A DNA stretch of 64,000 nt from Photobacterium gaetbulicola Gung47 (GTDB lineage Bacteria > Pseudomonadota > Gammaproteobacteria > Enterobacterales > Vibrionaceae): assembly GCA_000940995.1 (NCBI GenBank), contig CP005973.1, positions 1,860,001 through 1,924,000 on the forward strand, given 5' to 3'. The notes beneath the pieces are model-generated. The model had not been told where the DNA came from. It did not search any database and worked only from the letters and a program-made list of their open reading frames with translations. Made by a program: the position numbers and the translations under genes. This document shows, one piece after another, positions 37,372-46,703 of the stretch; position 1 is the stretch's first letter, and the number at the start of each line of letters is the position of its first letter.

Positions 37372-37412
37372 AAAACCCGCAAACACTCTACTTGTGATTG
37401 CGGGGTTTACAA
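37372..37412 (+). terminator. Probable terminator of solute-binding-like gene
   Basis: AAACCCGCAA...TTGCGGGGTTT imperfect hairpin, 25 bp after the stop codon. Confidence 0.6.
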
Positions 37413-37948
37413 TTCAAACGACACAGTAGCGATTTAGTGTGATTACACTCTCACTTCCCCACAAGTTACTGAGAATAATGTTAACAATACTCTATCATTC
37501 AATTACCACAAAAGTGGGATATCGCTTCCAACACTTTGTCACCATGTAAAAATTTGGTATTAGACATGGACATGTTTACTCTCGATATAAGAACACTCAA
37601 CTTCATTATCATTCTGTTTTCTTGCCTCAAGGGCCGACCAAGCCCTATATCAGGCTAAATTCGAAGGGAGAAATACTGTTGTCACCGATTCAGAGGCTCC
37701 TACTTGCTCTCTCATCGACCACACCCGCCATAGTCAACCAGAAACTTATGACAAAGCGTTGTGAATAGACTTCACACTCACCCAAGGCCTGAACTGAAAC
37801 ACCTCTTCACACTTAATGCAATTTAGCAGTCAAATGCTTCGAAAGTGTCGGCTTTTGTCAGCTTTATGTTATTTCACTTCGTTCGCTAATTACAAATAGT
37901 ACCGTTAACTCCATAATCCTCCCGCCCCCAAATAATATAGTAAGACCA
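37413..37948. other. Intergenic region, no gene supported
   Basis: About 540 bp. A CRP-like half site (TGTGATTACACTCTCA at 37438-37453) and AT-rich promoter-like stretches are present. A 29-codon frame starting with TTG near 37679 has a good GGGAG but no recognisable product, so I do not call it. Confidence 0.4.
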
Positions 37949-38548
37949 ATGATGCAAAAGTTATTCGCAACTGCAGCCTTAACACTGCTAACGACAGCTC
38001 CAATGGTGGCCAGTGCCCACCATAGCCCTAGCTACCACACTCACCACCATTACCACAATGGTGGCCCTAACGCTTATCAGGGGCCACGTGTTGGCTTGGG
38101 AATTTCTTATCTGTCAGACCGTTATACCGACACCGATACTGGCTTCAAGCTTGAGGGAGGGTACGATTTCAACCGCATTGTCGGATTTAACCTTTCCTAT
38201 GAAGAATCTGGTTATGATTACTATGGTTACCAGCGCGGCTCGGTTGATTACAGTACCGTCAAGCTGGGTGCTGACTTAGGTTATGCGTTCCCGCTAAGCC
38301 CGAGTGTGTCACTCAAACCTTATATTTCGCTGGGTTTCCACCGTACCACAGAAGATGAAAGATGGTGCTCGAGCAAAAGTTGCTACTCCGCCAATTACTC
38401 TGACACCAACACCTATTATGGTATCGGTATACGTCTGACGGCAGACATGTTCTACATCAACGTGTCCAATGAAGTATTGAAATTTGATGTTGGACCTTAC
38501 CGCTACGAGCCCGATCAGATCGCCGTCACGGTTGGCCTTAAGTTCTAA
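37949..38548 (+). CDS. Outer membrane beta-barrel protein
   Basis: 199 residues. Signal peptide MMQKLFATAALTLLTTAPMVASA followed by a His-rich mature N-terminus (HHSPSYHTHHHYHNGG), which might bind metal. Then alternating aromatic/hydrophobic strands (GLGISYLSDRY, KLEGGYDF, GFNLSYEE) end with a terminal Phe (AVTVGLKF), as in 8-stranded OmpA/OmpW-like barrels. One Cys pair lies in WCSSKSCY. Function not known. Convergent with the PL6 gene. Confidence 0.75.
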   Translation: MMQKLFATAALTLLTTAPMVASAHHSPSYHTHHHYHNGGPNAYQGPRVGLGISYLSDRYTDTDTGFKLEGGYDFNRIVGFNLSYEESGYDYYGYQRGSVDYSTVKLGADLGYAFPLSPSVSLKPYISLGFHRTTEDERWCSSKSCYSANYSDTNTYYGIGIRLTADMFYINVSNEVLKFDVGPYRYEPDQIAVTVGLKF

Positions 38549-38654
38549 TCGCAAGTAGGCTACCACTCCTGATGACTAATAGAGTTGGCAGCCTACCTGG
38601 TATATGAAAACATTGTGGGCACCGTCTGTTCAAGCCGCTCCCCGCGTATTTTCC

Positions 38655-40283
38655 CTAGCGCTTCGGTGCCTCTTGCAAACGGTAGCTTGGGCCGATTTCA
38701 TCGGCAGTCAGCACGTGCAGTTTCGAGACATCCGCACCGCCTTCGGCAAACTGGTAGAAGTCGCCTACCTTAGTGTAAGTTGGCTTCTGCTGGGTAACGC
38801 CTGCTGGCACCCCGTCTACACCGTGTACCTGGCCGTAGTAAACCTCATCACTGTAAGTTGGGTTTGTCAGCGGGGTCGCCGGATCAGCACGCAATGCCTG
38901 CAGCGTTTCATCCAAGTTGAACACCACATTGCTGCTGAATCTAATGTGATCACCAGTGAAAATCGTCTCGACCTGGCTGTTATCGAACAGGCTGACACGG
39001 TGGCCCTGGTTGCCGTGAACCATTCCGAACTCCACATCAACCATGGTGTTGTTTTCCACCGTGACGTTCTTCGGCGTCCACTGCTTGTTCAGCTCTTTGC
39101 CTTTGACTTCCTGGTCAAGCTGCTCGTTATTCTTTACATCGATGATGCCGGTGTTGATCACCACGCCACCGCGAACATCGGCATTACCGGCGATCTGGCC
39201 GCCCGAGCCGCGCAGGCCAACCAGGTAGTTATTGCGAACCACATGATCTTCGTCGTAGATACGGATACCACCGGTATCCTGCTTGTTGTTACCAATGATC
39301 ACATTGTTCTCCACCACGTTGGCCTTGCCGTGACGCAGGGAAATCATCGACGCGCTCTCGAAGATGGTATTACCCGCGATGCGGTTCTCGCCTGATTTGA
39401 CCGAGATCAGCTCGCGCTCACCGTCCGAGTCCACCAGCAGGTTGTTGACGAATTGGGTACGTGACGGCCACTGGCTGCTCTTAGAATCACCGATCCGTAT
39501 CGCCTCCCAGCTGTTGCCGTTGTAGCGTACCGCTTTTTCAATCGCCAGCTCGTTGTAGCGGTTCTTTTTCTGCGAGTAGAAGATATTGCCTTCGATCAGG
39601 TGGTTATCCGCCTGATCGTCAATGTTCTTCTGAATACCGATCAGGGTACCGCGCTTGTGCTTGCCTTCGAAACGGTTGTTAATTACCTTGCCATCTTTGC
39701 CCCATAGCGATACCCATAGGTAACGTGGGTACTCACTGCGTCGCTCGTCCGGCTGGTACTCGTAATCATCATTGAAGTAGTAGAAGGTCGAGTTCTGCAG
39801 GGTATTGCGCATCCCTTCCAGGCGCACGCCACCAAAGCGCTCTGCCGGGCCACCCTCGGTAAACACTAGGCTATCCAAGGTGATGTCATCGCCTTTGACA
39901 ACCAGCTGGACCAAGCCCGTCAGCAGCACTGTGCCCGGCTGCTCAGCTTTCACTGTGATGCCATCCGCTGTCAGTTCAATCACCCCCAGGTTGGCGTAAC
40001 GGCCCGGGGCAATAGTGATCACCTCACCCGGCTTGGCATTTTCCAGCTGCTGCTTCAAAGCCTCTGCGGCCGCATTATCCGCAACCTCGACCTTGCTGGC
40101 ATCGACCAGCTCACGGCTTTGGCCGGCAACCAGCTGTTCAGCCGTCAGCGATTGTAGTGAAACCTCGGCGATAGGCTGTACAACCGCCGTCTCCGGCAAC
40201 TGTACCGGCGTCGGCGAAGTGGCATGGGCATTGAAAGACAGCGCAGCTAGCAAAGCCAGCGCGATAGGCGTGTGTTTTTTCAT
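38655..40283 (-). CDS. PL6 alginate lyase / chondroitinase B-type beta-helix
   Basis: 542 residues from ATG 40283 (AAGGAAAACACC upstream). Signal peptide MKKHTPIALALLAALSFNAHA, so periplasmic or secreted. Right-handed parallel beta-helix: EVITIAPGRYANLG opens the coil and NRFEGKHKRGTLIGIQ, ELISVKSGENRIAGN and SMISLRHGKANVVENN carry the family's Lys and Arg acid/base pair plus a calcium-binding Glu. PL6 enzymes cut alginate, often poly-MG or poly-G. Last gene of the symporter-lyase-lyase operon. Confidence 0.9.
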   Translation of the reverse strand: MKKHTPIALALLAALSFNAHATSPTPVQLPETAVVQPIAEVSLQSLTAEQLVAGQSRELVDASKVEVADNAAAEALKQQLENAKPGEVITIAPGRYANLGVIELTADGITVKAEQPGTVLLTGLVQLVVKGDDITLDSLVFTEGGPAERFGGVRLEGMRNTLQNSTFYYFNDDYEYQPDERRSEYPRYLWVSLWGKDGKVINNRFEGKHKRGTLIGIQKNIDDQADNHLIEGNIFYSQKKNRYNELAIEKAVRYNGNSWEAIRIGDSKSSQWPSRTQFVNNLLVDSDGERELISVKSGENRIAGNTIFESASMISLRHGKANVVENNVIIGNNKQDTGGIRIYDEDHVVRNNYLVGLRGSGGQIAGNADVRGGVVINTGIIDVKNNEQLDQEVKGKELNKQWTPKNVTVENNTMVDVEFGMVHGNQGHRVSLFDNSQVETIFTGDHIRFSSNVVFNLDETLQALRADPATPLTNPTYSDEVYYGQVHGVDGVPAGVTQQKPTYTKVGDFYQFAEGGADVSKLHVLTADEIGPSYRLQEAPKR

Positions 40284-40340
40284 GGTGTTTTCCTTATACC
40301 GGGCGGCGTAATTGCCGCCCGGGTGTTTCATGAAGAGGGT

Positions 40341-41597
40341 TTACAGTTTTGGATACAGCAGGTACGCGTCACGCTCCGCCCAAACCTGTGACAGGTTATT
40401 CAACTCGGCATTGCCAAAGCCAATCTTGTCGATAACCTGATCGTAGTAGTCGGTGCCCCAGGCCAAATCAGCCTTGCGGTAGACTGTCAGCATGCGATAG
40501 GTCTGGAAGCGGCCCTTCTTCACATCGTTGTCAGGGTGCGGCCAGTCTTCGATACGCTGGTACTGCGCCACGTAATCTATCGCCGACTTCATGCTGCGGC
40601 CACGGTATTCATGATTCCAGATATCAACCCCCAACTTGTCGCCAAGCTGTGCCAAATAAGCCATGGCATCCAGGTTGAAGTAGCTATAGTGGTAGCCACG
40701 GGTACGCGCCAGCTCTTCTGGCTGTGTGCCCTTGCTATCTAGCTGTTCGCGGATCCGCCACTTGGTCTGGGCCACAGCCATCTTGGCGATATCTTCACGG
40801 CCAAGGTAGTAAGCGATACCGGCAATTTGGGCCTGCATCCAAGTCCCGTGGTTATTCGGGGCAAAGTGCTCGGCGGTGCCCTGCTCGGAGGTGATCAACC
40901 AGTCAAGGAAGTCACCCAGCCAGGCGCGCATGGCAGCATCGTCCTGCTCGGTCCAGTGCTCCGACAGCTCAATCAGTGCCAATGCATCAACCAGGCGATC
41001 CGAGAAACTGCGCGAGTCAATCATGCCGCTGCGGCGCTGGTCATCGACGCCCGGCACGGCCTGGGCGTAGCGCATGTTCGAATTCATCCGCGTTTCAGGG
41101 TTAATGAACCAATGGCGAAGCATCTCTGCAGCCTGCTCGGCGTACTTTTCCTCACCGGAGAAGTAGTACGCCACACCAAGAGCGCGCACCGAGCGGGTGA
41201 ACAGGCCGATACGGACAGAGTCTGTCGCATCGGTCTTCGAGTCCGGGTTGGTGTTACCGTCCTGGCGGACCCATGGCAAGCCATCTTCTGTCTTTTGGTT
41301 CGGCCACCAGTATGGGCTGATAGAGAAGTAATCATGCTTGTCACCGCTTGGTGGCATCAGGGTCTTGTCGGTCACCGACAGCAAACCCACTTTCATCGCG
41401 GCTTCCGCTTCTTCCAGCAGGCGCTGGTAACTCGCCTGGGCCTCCTTTGTTGCCGTATCGTTGTGAATACGCGCCTTGCTTTCAGCAATCAGATCGGCAT
41501 CGAAAAATACCGTGCTTGGCGTACCGTCTAGGGCAAACACTGGAGCGGCAAACAAGGCGCCGGCTATGGCCAATGAAGTTAGTGTACGTTTCAACAT
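40341..41597 (-). CDS. Alginate lyase-fold enzyme (PF05426; PL5/PL38-like)
   Basis: 418 residues. Signal peptide MLKRTLTSLAIAGALFAAPVFA. The alpha/alpha-toroid domain holds YFSISPYWWPNQ, a strong mark of PF05426, then WHD-type helices and NNHGTWMQAQIAG (Asn-His used for neutralising the carboxylate), RTRGYHYSYFNLDAM and the C-terminal NHEYRGRSM. Classical AlgL (PL5) is shorter, and the SISPYWWP form is closer to PL38-like proteins. Substrate either alginate or another polyuronate. Lies between a symporter gene (9 bp) and PL6 (57 bp), which supports alginate. Confidence 0.82.
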   Translation of the reverse strand: MLKRTLTSLAIAGALFAAPVFALDGTPSTVFFDADLIAESKARIHNDTATKEAQASYQRLLEEAEAAMKVGLLSVTDKTLMPPSGDKHDYFSISPYWWPNQKTEDGLPWVRQDGNTNPDSKTDATDSVRIGLFTRSVRALGVAYYFSGEEKYAEQAAEMLRHWFINPETRMNSNMRYAQAVPGVDDQRRSGMIDSRSFSDRLVDALALIELSEHWTEQDDAAMRAWLGDFLDWLITSEQGTAEHFAPNNHGTWMQAQIAGIAYYLGREDIAKMAVAQTKWRIREQLDSKGTQPEELARTRGYHYSYFNLDAMAYLAQLGDKLGVDIWNHEYRGRSMKSAIDYVAQYQRIEDWPHPDNDVKKGRFQTYRMLTVYRKADLAWGTDYYDQVIDKIGFGNAELNNLSQVWAERDAYLLYPKL

Positions 41598-41606
41598 ATT
41601 CGCTCC

Positions 41607-43388
41607 CTAGTCTTGTTCGGTTGCCAACTCGGCATTGTTTTCAACGCTGCTATCCACCGCCTTCACCAGCAGCAAGCCAACACCCAGGACAATTGCCCCG
41701 CACAACACGAAGATCATTCGGCCCCAGAATGGGTTAGGCAGCACAAACATCGCCATCACTCCCACACCAGCGACTGCGATCAGCGAGCCAAGCATACGAC
41801 GCTGCTTGTTATCCAATTGCTTCTGCTCGGTAGATTCTGAGACCAACGGTGTTGCCAGGTTATTGAAGAAACGGTCAACGTCTTTCTGGCGCTCATCCGA
41901 TAGCGGTTTGTAGAACACCGTTGACAGGATGAAGAAACCGGCGGTGAAGATCAGGTGACCGATCAGGCCGATGGCCACTTTCAAGTCAGACCATTCACGG
42001 CCAGTCAGCGGCTCAAGGTCGAACCAGTTCTGAACCATGTCGGCCGTGATAACGAAACCAACGAAGTAAGACACGATACCACCGACAACCAGCGTACCCC
42101 AGCCAGCCCAGTCCGGTGTTTTCTTAATAAAGAAGCCACAGAAGGCAGGGATGGTCATCGGGAAACCGATCAGCGCACCGACATACATCATGGTGTCGAA
42201 CAGGCTCAAACCTTTCAGTGAGTTGATGAACAAGGCAACCAAGATGATCGCGATACCGAAGAAGGTCGATGTCAGTTTAGAGACCACGACTAGCTCTTTC
42301 TCCGGGGCGTTTGGACGCAGGATTGGCTGGTAGAAGTTCTTAACGAAGATCCCTGAGTTACGGTTCAGGCCCGAGTCCATCGAAGACATGGTCGCGGCAA
42401 ACATCGCAGAGATCAGCAGACCCACCATACCTGCTGGCATGTATTCTTGTACGAAGTACAGGTAAGCAAAGTCACCGGCTTTAGAGCCTGCTTCTGGGTA
42501 TTGCGCCATAAGATCAACACCCTGACCAGCGATGAACCAAGAAGGCATGAACCAGATCAATGGGCCCATGGTCATCAGGATACACGCAAGCAATGCGGCT
42601 TTTTTCGCGTTCTTAGAATCTTTGGCCGCCAGGTAACGGTATGAGTTCAGCATGTTGTTAGTAATACTGAACTGCTTGAAGAAAAGGAAGAATGCCCAGA
42701 TCCCAAAGATGCTTAGGTAGTTAAGGTTGTTACCCGATACGAAAGAAGCACCTTCTTCCAGTGGGAAATTGCTGACGATCTCGCCAACACCGCCGCCCTG
42801 GATAACCGCAACGATAGTACAGGTCACCGTTACCGCCATGATGATCACCATCTGCATGAAGTCAGAAGCAATAACCGCCCATGAACCGCCGGTTACCGAC
42901 ATCACCAGTACAACCAGGCCAGTCAGGATAATGGTCATGGTCATATCGAAACCGAAAATGCCCGATGCGATAATTGCCAGACCATTTAGCCAGATACCCG
43001 CGGTGATCACACTGTTAGGCATGCCTGACCAGGTAAACACCTGCTCATTGTGCTTACCAAAACGCAGGCGAATCGCTTCGATCACTGTAACCACCCGCAT
43101 TTGACGAAACTTTGGTGCGAAATACAGGTAATTCATCAGGTAGCCGAAGGCATTGGCCAGGAAAATAATCGCAACCGCGAAACCGTCATCATAGGCTTTA
43201 CCTGCCGCTCCGGTAAACGTCCAAGCACTGAACTGGGTCATGAAGGCTGAAGCACCCACCATCCACCACAGCATGCTGCCTCCCCCCCGGAAATAGTCAC
43301 TGGTGGTATTGGTAAATGTCCGGAACATCCATCCAATTGCAATCAGAAACAGGAAGTAGATGCCGACGATCATGGTATTGAGATCCAT
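41607..43388 (-). CDS. SLC5-family Na+ symporter, ToaA-like, alginate regulon
   Basis: 593 residues from ATG 43388 (AGGAC 7 bp upstream); a longer in-frame extension overlaps the promoter palindrome and is unlikely. Typical marks: TSDYFRGGGSMLWWMVGASAF, FMTQFSAWTFTGAAGKAY, and ATMSSMDSGLNRNSGIF. It should take up unsaturated mono- or oligo-uronates with Na+, as known for ToaA-type symporters of alginate-using Vibrio. First gene of an operon with the two exported lyases. A perfect TTGTA-N-TACAA palindrome lies 58 bp upstream. Confidence 0.9.
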   Translation of the reverse strand: MDLNTMIVGIYFLFLIAIGWMFRTFTNTTSDYFRGGGSMLWWMVGASAFMTQFSAWTFTGAAGKAYDDGFAVAIIFLANAFGYLMNYLYFAPKFRQMRVVTVIEAIRLRFGKHNEQVFTWSGMPNSVITAGIWLNGLAIIASGIFGFDMTMTIILTGLVVLVMSVTGGSWAVIASDFMQMVIIMAVTVTCTIVAVIQGGGVGEIVSNFPLEEGASFVSGNNLNYLSIFGIWAFFLFFKQFSITNNMLNSYRYLAAKDSKNAKKAALLACILMTMGPLIWFMPSWFIAGQGVDLMAQYPEAGSKAGDFAYLYFVQEYMPAGMVGLLISAMFAATMSSMDSGLNRNSGIFVKNFYQPILRPNAPEKELVVVSKLTSTFFGIAIILVALFINSLKGLSLFDTMMYVGALIGFPMTIPAFCGFFIKKTPDWAGWGTLVVGGIVSYFVGFVITADMVQNWFDLEPLTGREWSDLKVAIGLIGHLIFTAGFFILSTVFYKPLSDERQKDVDRFFNNLATPLVSESTEQKQLDNKQRRMLGSLIAVAGVGVMAMFVLPNPFWGRMIFVLCGAIVLGVGLLLVKAVDSSVENNAELATEQD

Positions 43389-43445
43389 CGTAAAAGTCCT
43401 TTTGTGTATTAATTTGCTAATACTATAAGAACTTCGCATCACGTC

Positions 43446-43456
43446 TTGTACTACAA
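43446..43456. promoter_or_regulatory. TTGTA-N-TACAA operator before symporter-lyase operon
   Basis: TTGTACTACAA, a perfect palindrome that fits the FadR-subfamily GntR consensus TNGT-N3-ACNA. Probable site of the GntR regulator at 44701-45417. Confidence 0.7.
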
Positions 43457-43701
43457 TATTCATTAATCGCGATATTGATCACGAAGAGATACTAACAAAA
43501 AATAACACAAATAAAATTACCCTTATAAATCATAATATTGCACATACAGAACAGATAGATAAAGCGTATATCCCATTATTAAACAAACACAAAAATCATA
43601 CTTTTTATGATCAATTTCACGTTTGCTAAATTTATAAACAATATAAAAACCACACCACCAGATATAATAATCAGTTGAATTATATAGATAAAAACAACAA
43701 C

Positions 43702-43717
43702 TGTGATCAAGATCACC
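43702..43717. promoter_or_regulatory. CRP site
   Basis: TGTGATCAAGATCACC: nine of ten conserved CRP positions (TGTGA-N6-TCACA). Lies in the divergent region between the symporter operon and kdgM, 108 bp before the latter, so glucose-type repression of alginate genes is likely. Confidence 0.75.
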
Positions 43718-43778
43718 CAAGATCATGATCACAAATATCTTCAACCCTTCATTGACGACAAGAATACAAACAATAATA

Positions 43779-43789
43779 TTGTATTACTT
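43779..43789. promoter_or_regulatory. TTGTA-N-TACAA-like operator before kdgM
   Basis: TTGTATTACTT: perfect left arm, two mismatches on the right; 36 bp before the porin start codon. Confidence 0.5.
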
Positions 43790-43824
43790 TTTCAACAACG
43801 CTCTATAATTCAGGAATAAACACT

Positions 43825-44505
43825 ATGTTCAAACACTCTTCCCTGATGCTACTTATTGGCTCAGCCTTAGTTGCAGGCCAGGTCAGCGCGGCTTCTATCG
43901 ACTTCCGCCACGAATACAGAGGCAAGTCAGAACAGCACTCAAGCCGTGTCAAAATTAACGAAAGCATCGGTAGCCTCTATTTCAGTGGTGAACTGAAATT
44001 TAAAGGTGCAGATGGTAAGTTTATGGAAGACTTACAAAACAATGGCTGGGAATTCGACTGGGGATACCGCTTCCGTAACGGCAACTGGACCCTGCAACCA
44101 GGTATGCCAATTGAAGGCCGCAGCAGCGGCATGACCTATAAGCCTCAGCTTCGACTGACTTATGCCTTCGATAATGTTGAGGGCCTAACACTGAGCGGCC
44201 GCTACCGCCACGACTTCAAAACCTACAGTGATGATCGTTCAACTCAAAAACGCCACCGGGTAACGGGTAATGTTGGCTACCGTATCGACCAATGGCAGTT
44301 TGGACTAGAGATGAACTACTACAAGGCCGAGGGTTACGACTTGTACGATGGTAAAGACACCAACTACGAAAACAACATCAGTATCCGTTACCGTCCGGGG
44401 GCATGGAGCCCTTACGTAGAGTTTGGTGACGTCAACTACAACCGCAAAGATGCCAGCGATACCCGTGAGCTACGCAGCCGGGTGGGCATTACTTACAGCT
44501 TCTGA
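43825..44505 (+). CDS. kdgM: KdgM-family oligo-uronate-specific porin
   Basis: 226 residues. Signal peptide MFKHSSLMLLIGSALVAGQVSA, then SIDFRHEYR and a 12-strand barrel with many Arg/Tyr residues (LRLTYAFDN, LSGRYRHDFK) and the terminal VGITYSF ending in Phe. KdgM porins let acidic oligosaccharides through the outer membrane; the arginine track in the pore suits polyuronates. Divergent from the alginate symporter-lyase operon and next to a CRP site, so alginate oligomers are the likely cargo. Confidence 0.9.
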   Translation: MFKHSSLMLLIGSALVAGQVSAASIDFRHEYRGKSEQHSSRVKINESIGSLYFSGELKFKGADGKFMEDLQNNGWEFDWGYRFRNGNWTLQPGMPIEGRSSGMTYKPQLRLTYAFDNVEGLTLSGRYRHDFKTYSDDRSTQKRHRVTGNVGYRIDQWQFGLEMNYYKAEGYDLYDGKDTNYENNISIRYRPGAWSPYVEFGDVNYNRKDASDTRELRSRVGITYSF

Positions 44506-44581
44506 TCAACAGCTCCGGCTTCCGCTTATGAACTGTTTTTTGAGCTAAAAATTGCCCCTAGCGGCAAAGTTTATTACGATA

Positions 44582-44606
44582 AAAGGCCGACGAGAGTCGG
44601 CTTTTT
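44582..44606 (+). terminator. Intrinsic terminator of kdgM
   Basis: GGCCGAC-GAGA-GTCGGCTTTTT. Confidence 0.8.
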
Positions 44607-44700
44607 GCCTGAAATACGCAAAACTACTCAGGCAAACAGTCTAAATCCAGTATACTGTAGTCATATAGTCATACATATAGTTATTGAACCAAGGATTAAC

Positions 44701-45417
44701 ATGTCTTCTAGTTTTACCGCGATCGCGGGATCCAAACGCAGCCTGCATGTTCAGGTCGCCCGTGAAATCGCCCGTCGCATTCTCTCTGGCCAGCTTGAGC
44801 AAGGACAAGTGATCCCTGGCGAAATGACGCTTTGTGAACAATTCGGCATTAGCCGTACGGCACTGCGTGAAGCCGTTAAGCTTCTGACTTCGAAAGGTCT
44901 GCTTGAGTCAAAACCTAAAATTGGTACCAAAGTCGTTGACCGCCTGAATTGGAACTTCCTTGACCCGCAACTACTGGAATGGATGGAAGGCCTGCAAAAC
45001 GCCCAAGTCTTCTACCACCAGTTCCTCGGCCTGCGCAAAGCCATCGAGCCAGAAGCCTGCGCGCTGGCGGCCCGCCATGCCACCGCTGAGCAGCGTATCG
45101 AGCTGTCTGAGACATTCCAGCAGATGTGCGAGATTGCCGACGACTTCGACCAAGCCCGCTGGGCTGAAGTGGATATGCATTTCCACCGCTTGATTTTCTT
45201 CTCGACCGGTAACGACTTCTACCTGCCGTTCGGTAATGTATTGGCAACCATCTTCATGAGCTTCATTCACCACTCATCCAAAGACGGCGGTGTCTGCATC
45301 AATGAACACCGTGCTATCTATGACGCGATCATGGCTGGCAATGCCGACAAGGCCCGAGCAGCGTCTCAGTTCCTGCTCCAGGAAGAAAAGCACCGCCTGC
45401 CAAGCGAAGTGGCCTAA
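44701..45417 (+). CDS. GntR-family regulator, FadR/FCD subfamily, candidate alginate repressor
   Basis: 238 residues from ATG 44701 (AAGGA 7 bp upstream), not the in-frame upstream start. Winged helix about 10-75 (LHVQVAREIARRILSGQL, CEQFGISRTALREAVKLL) and an FCD effector domain about 95-230 with metal/ligand residues (VDMHFHRLIF and HRAIYDAI). DgoR-like proteins of this subfamily bind sugar-acid derivatives. It lies in the middle of the alginate genes and the palindrome TTGTA-N-TACAA before those genes fits its subfamily consensus, so it is probably their specific repressor, relieved by KDG or DEH. A weaker match (TAGTCATACAT at 44666-44676) before its own start suggests autoregulation. Confidence 0.85.
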   Translation: MSSSFTAIAGSKRSLHVQVAREIARRILSGQLEQGQVIPGEMTLCEQFGISRTALREAVKLLTSKGLLESKPKIGTKVVDRLNWNFLDPQLLEWMEGLQNAQVFYHQFLGLRKAIEPEACALAARHATAEQRIELSETFQQMCEIADDFDQARWAEVDMHFHRLIFFSTGNDFYLPFGNVLATIFMSFIHHSSKDGGVCINEHRAIYDAIMAGNADKARAASQFLLQEEKHRLPSEVA

Positions 45418-45432
45418 CTCGCTAATAATTTT

Positions 45433-45481
45433 CAACGGTATATATCCATGTGGCGCCCCAAGCCGCCTGGATGTATACGGA
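45433..45481 (+). terminator. Weak hairpin after gntR gene
   Basis: Imperfect inverted repeat TATATCCA...TGGATGTATA around a GC-rich loop, no T run. Possibly an mRNA end structure. The rest of 45482-45714 shows no gene. Confidence 0.3.
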
Positions 45482-45714
45482 CAACATTTCCTTTGCCATC
45501 TCGCGCCTTAATTACCTGCCCCACTTACCTCTCGTGACTGCGATTGCCTCGTCATACAGCGCTCGAATCTGTGAAAACAGCCAGAATGGATTACATAAAT
45601 TTGGGATAGGCACCACTGTATAAGATTTCTTACAATCAAGCATAAAAAATCATACCAACACCACATTATTATACCTTCCCATATTACGTCGCATATCTTA
45701 GGAGAAGGTACATC

Positions 45715-46494
45715 ATGCTCAGCCCAATCAAAGGACAAACAGTTATCGTCACAGGCGGAAGCAAGGGGATCGGCAAGGGTATTGCCCGCGTATTTGCCCG
45801 CCAAGGGGCCAATGTGGTTATCGTTGCCCGTGGTGAGGAAGCCGCGCAACAAGCCATTTCAGAGCTAAATGCGCAGGGGCTGAACGCCGATTACATCTTG
45901 GCTGACGTCAGCAACTGGCAAGACATGCAACGCATGGCTGAATATGTCAGGGAAAAATATGGCCGAATAGACGTGTTGTGTGCCAATGCCGGGATCTTTC
46001 CGCAAGCCCGCCTGAGCGAGATGGAACCAGAAAACTGGGATCAGGTGATGAACACCAATCTCAAGAGCCTATTCCTGAGCGTTAAGGCGGTTACTCCGTT
46101 AATGAAAGCGCAGGGCAAGGGGCGGATCATCGTCACCTCATCCATTACCGGTCCGATTACCGGCTTCCCGGGTTGGTCTCACTATGGAGCCTCGAAAGCC
46201 GGCCAGCTCGGCTTTGTCAAAACCGCAGCCATCGAGCTGGCCCGCTCAGGCATCACCATCAATGCCGTCATGCCGGGGAATATCTATACCGAAGGCCTGC
46301 AGGATCTCGGTCAGGAGTACCTCGATACCATGGCCGCCTCTATTCCGCTCAACCGCCTGGGCAATGTCGAGGATATCGGCAATACCGCGCTGTTCTTTGC
46401 CTCCGATGAGGCGGGCTACATTACCGGACAGACTATCGTGGTCGACGGCGGCCAGATCCTGCCAGAGTCTCTGGAAGCACTTGAAGGCATTTAA
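45715..46494 (+). CDS. SDR-family oxidoreductase, candidate DEH reductase
   Basis: 259 residues; AGGAGAAGG 6 bp before the ATG. Motifs TGGSKGIGKG (NAD(P)-binding), NAG, and S-Y-K (SSITGPITG, YGASKAG). It is FabG/UcpA-like and ends GGQILPESLEALEGI. Alginate degraders need a reductase turning 4-deoxy-erythro-5-hexoseulose uronate (DEH) into KDG; Sphingomonas uses SDR enzymes (A1-R) and V. splendidus a different family. No other DEH reductase is seen in the window, so this gene is the best candidate. A general 3-oxoacyl reductase is the alternative. Confidence 0.8.
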   Translation: MLSPIKGQTVIVTGGSKGIGKGIARVFARQGANVVIVARGEEAAQQAISELNAQGLNADYILADVSNWQDMQRMAEYVREKYGRIDVLCANAGIFPQARLSEMEPENWDQVMNTNLKSLFLSVKAVTPLMKAQGKGRIIVTSSITGPITGFPGWSHYGASKAGQLGFVKTAAIELARSGITINAVMPGNIYTEGLQDLGQEYLDTMAASIPLNRLGNVEDIGNTALFFASDEAGYITGQTIVVDGGQILPESLEALEGI

Positions 46495-46703
46495 CTACCC
46501 AACAGCGCCTTGGCCGATGCGGGGCGCTGGCACTTATCTCGCAATGACTTCGTCCCGGCCGCAAAAACGGCCCTTATAGTCCAGTTTGACTTTACCTTTT
46601 ACTCACTTCAATTCATATTAAAAGGCTCGCCGAGATGGAGCTTCGGCACGAGCACCGCTTACCTGTACGGCAAGTATTCCGAGCCTTCAACCACGAGGAA
46701 GTA

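Noticed and set aside
37679..37768. 29-codon frame with GGGAG before a TTG start
   Set aside because: Non-ATG start, no recognisable product, no terminator; not enough to support a gene.
38604..39395. A 263-residue plus-strand open frame
   Set aside because: It is antisense to the PL6 gene, which has a signal peptide, catalytic motifs and family-length sequence.
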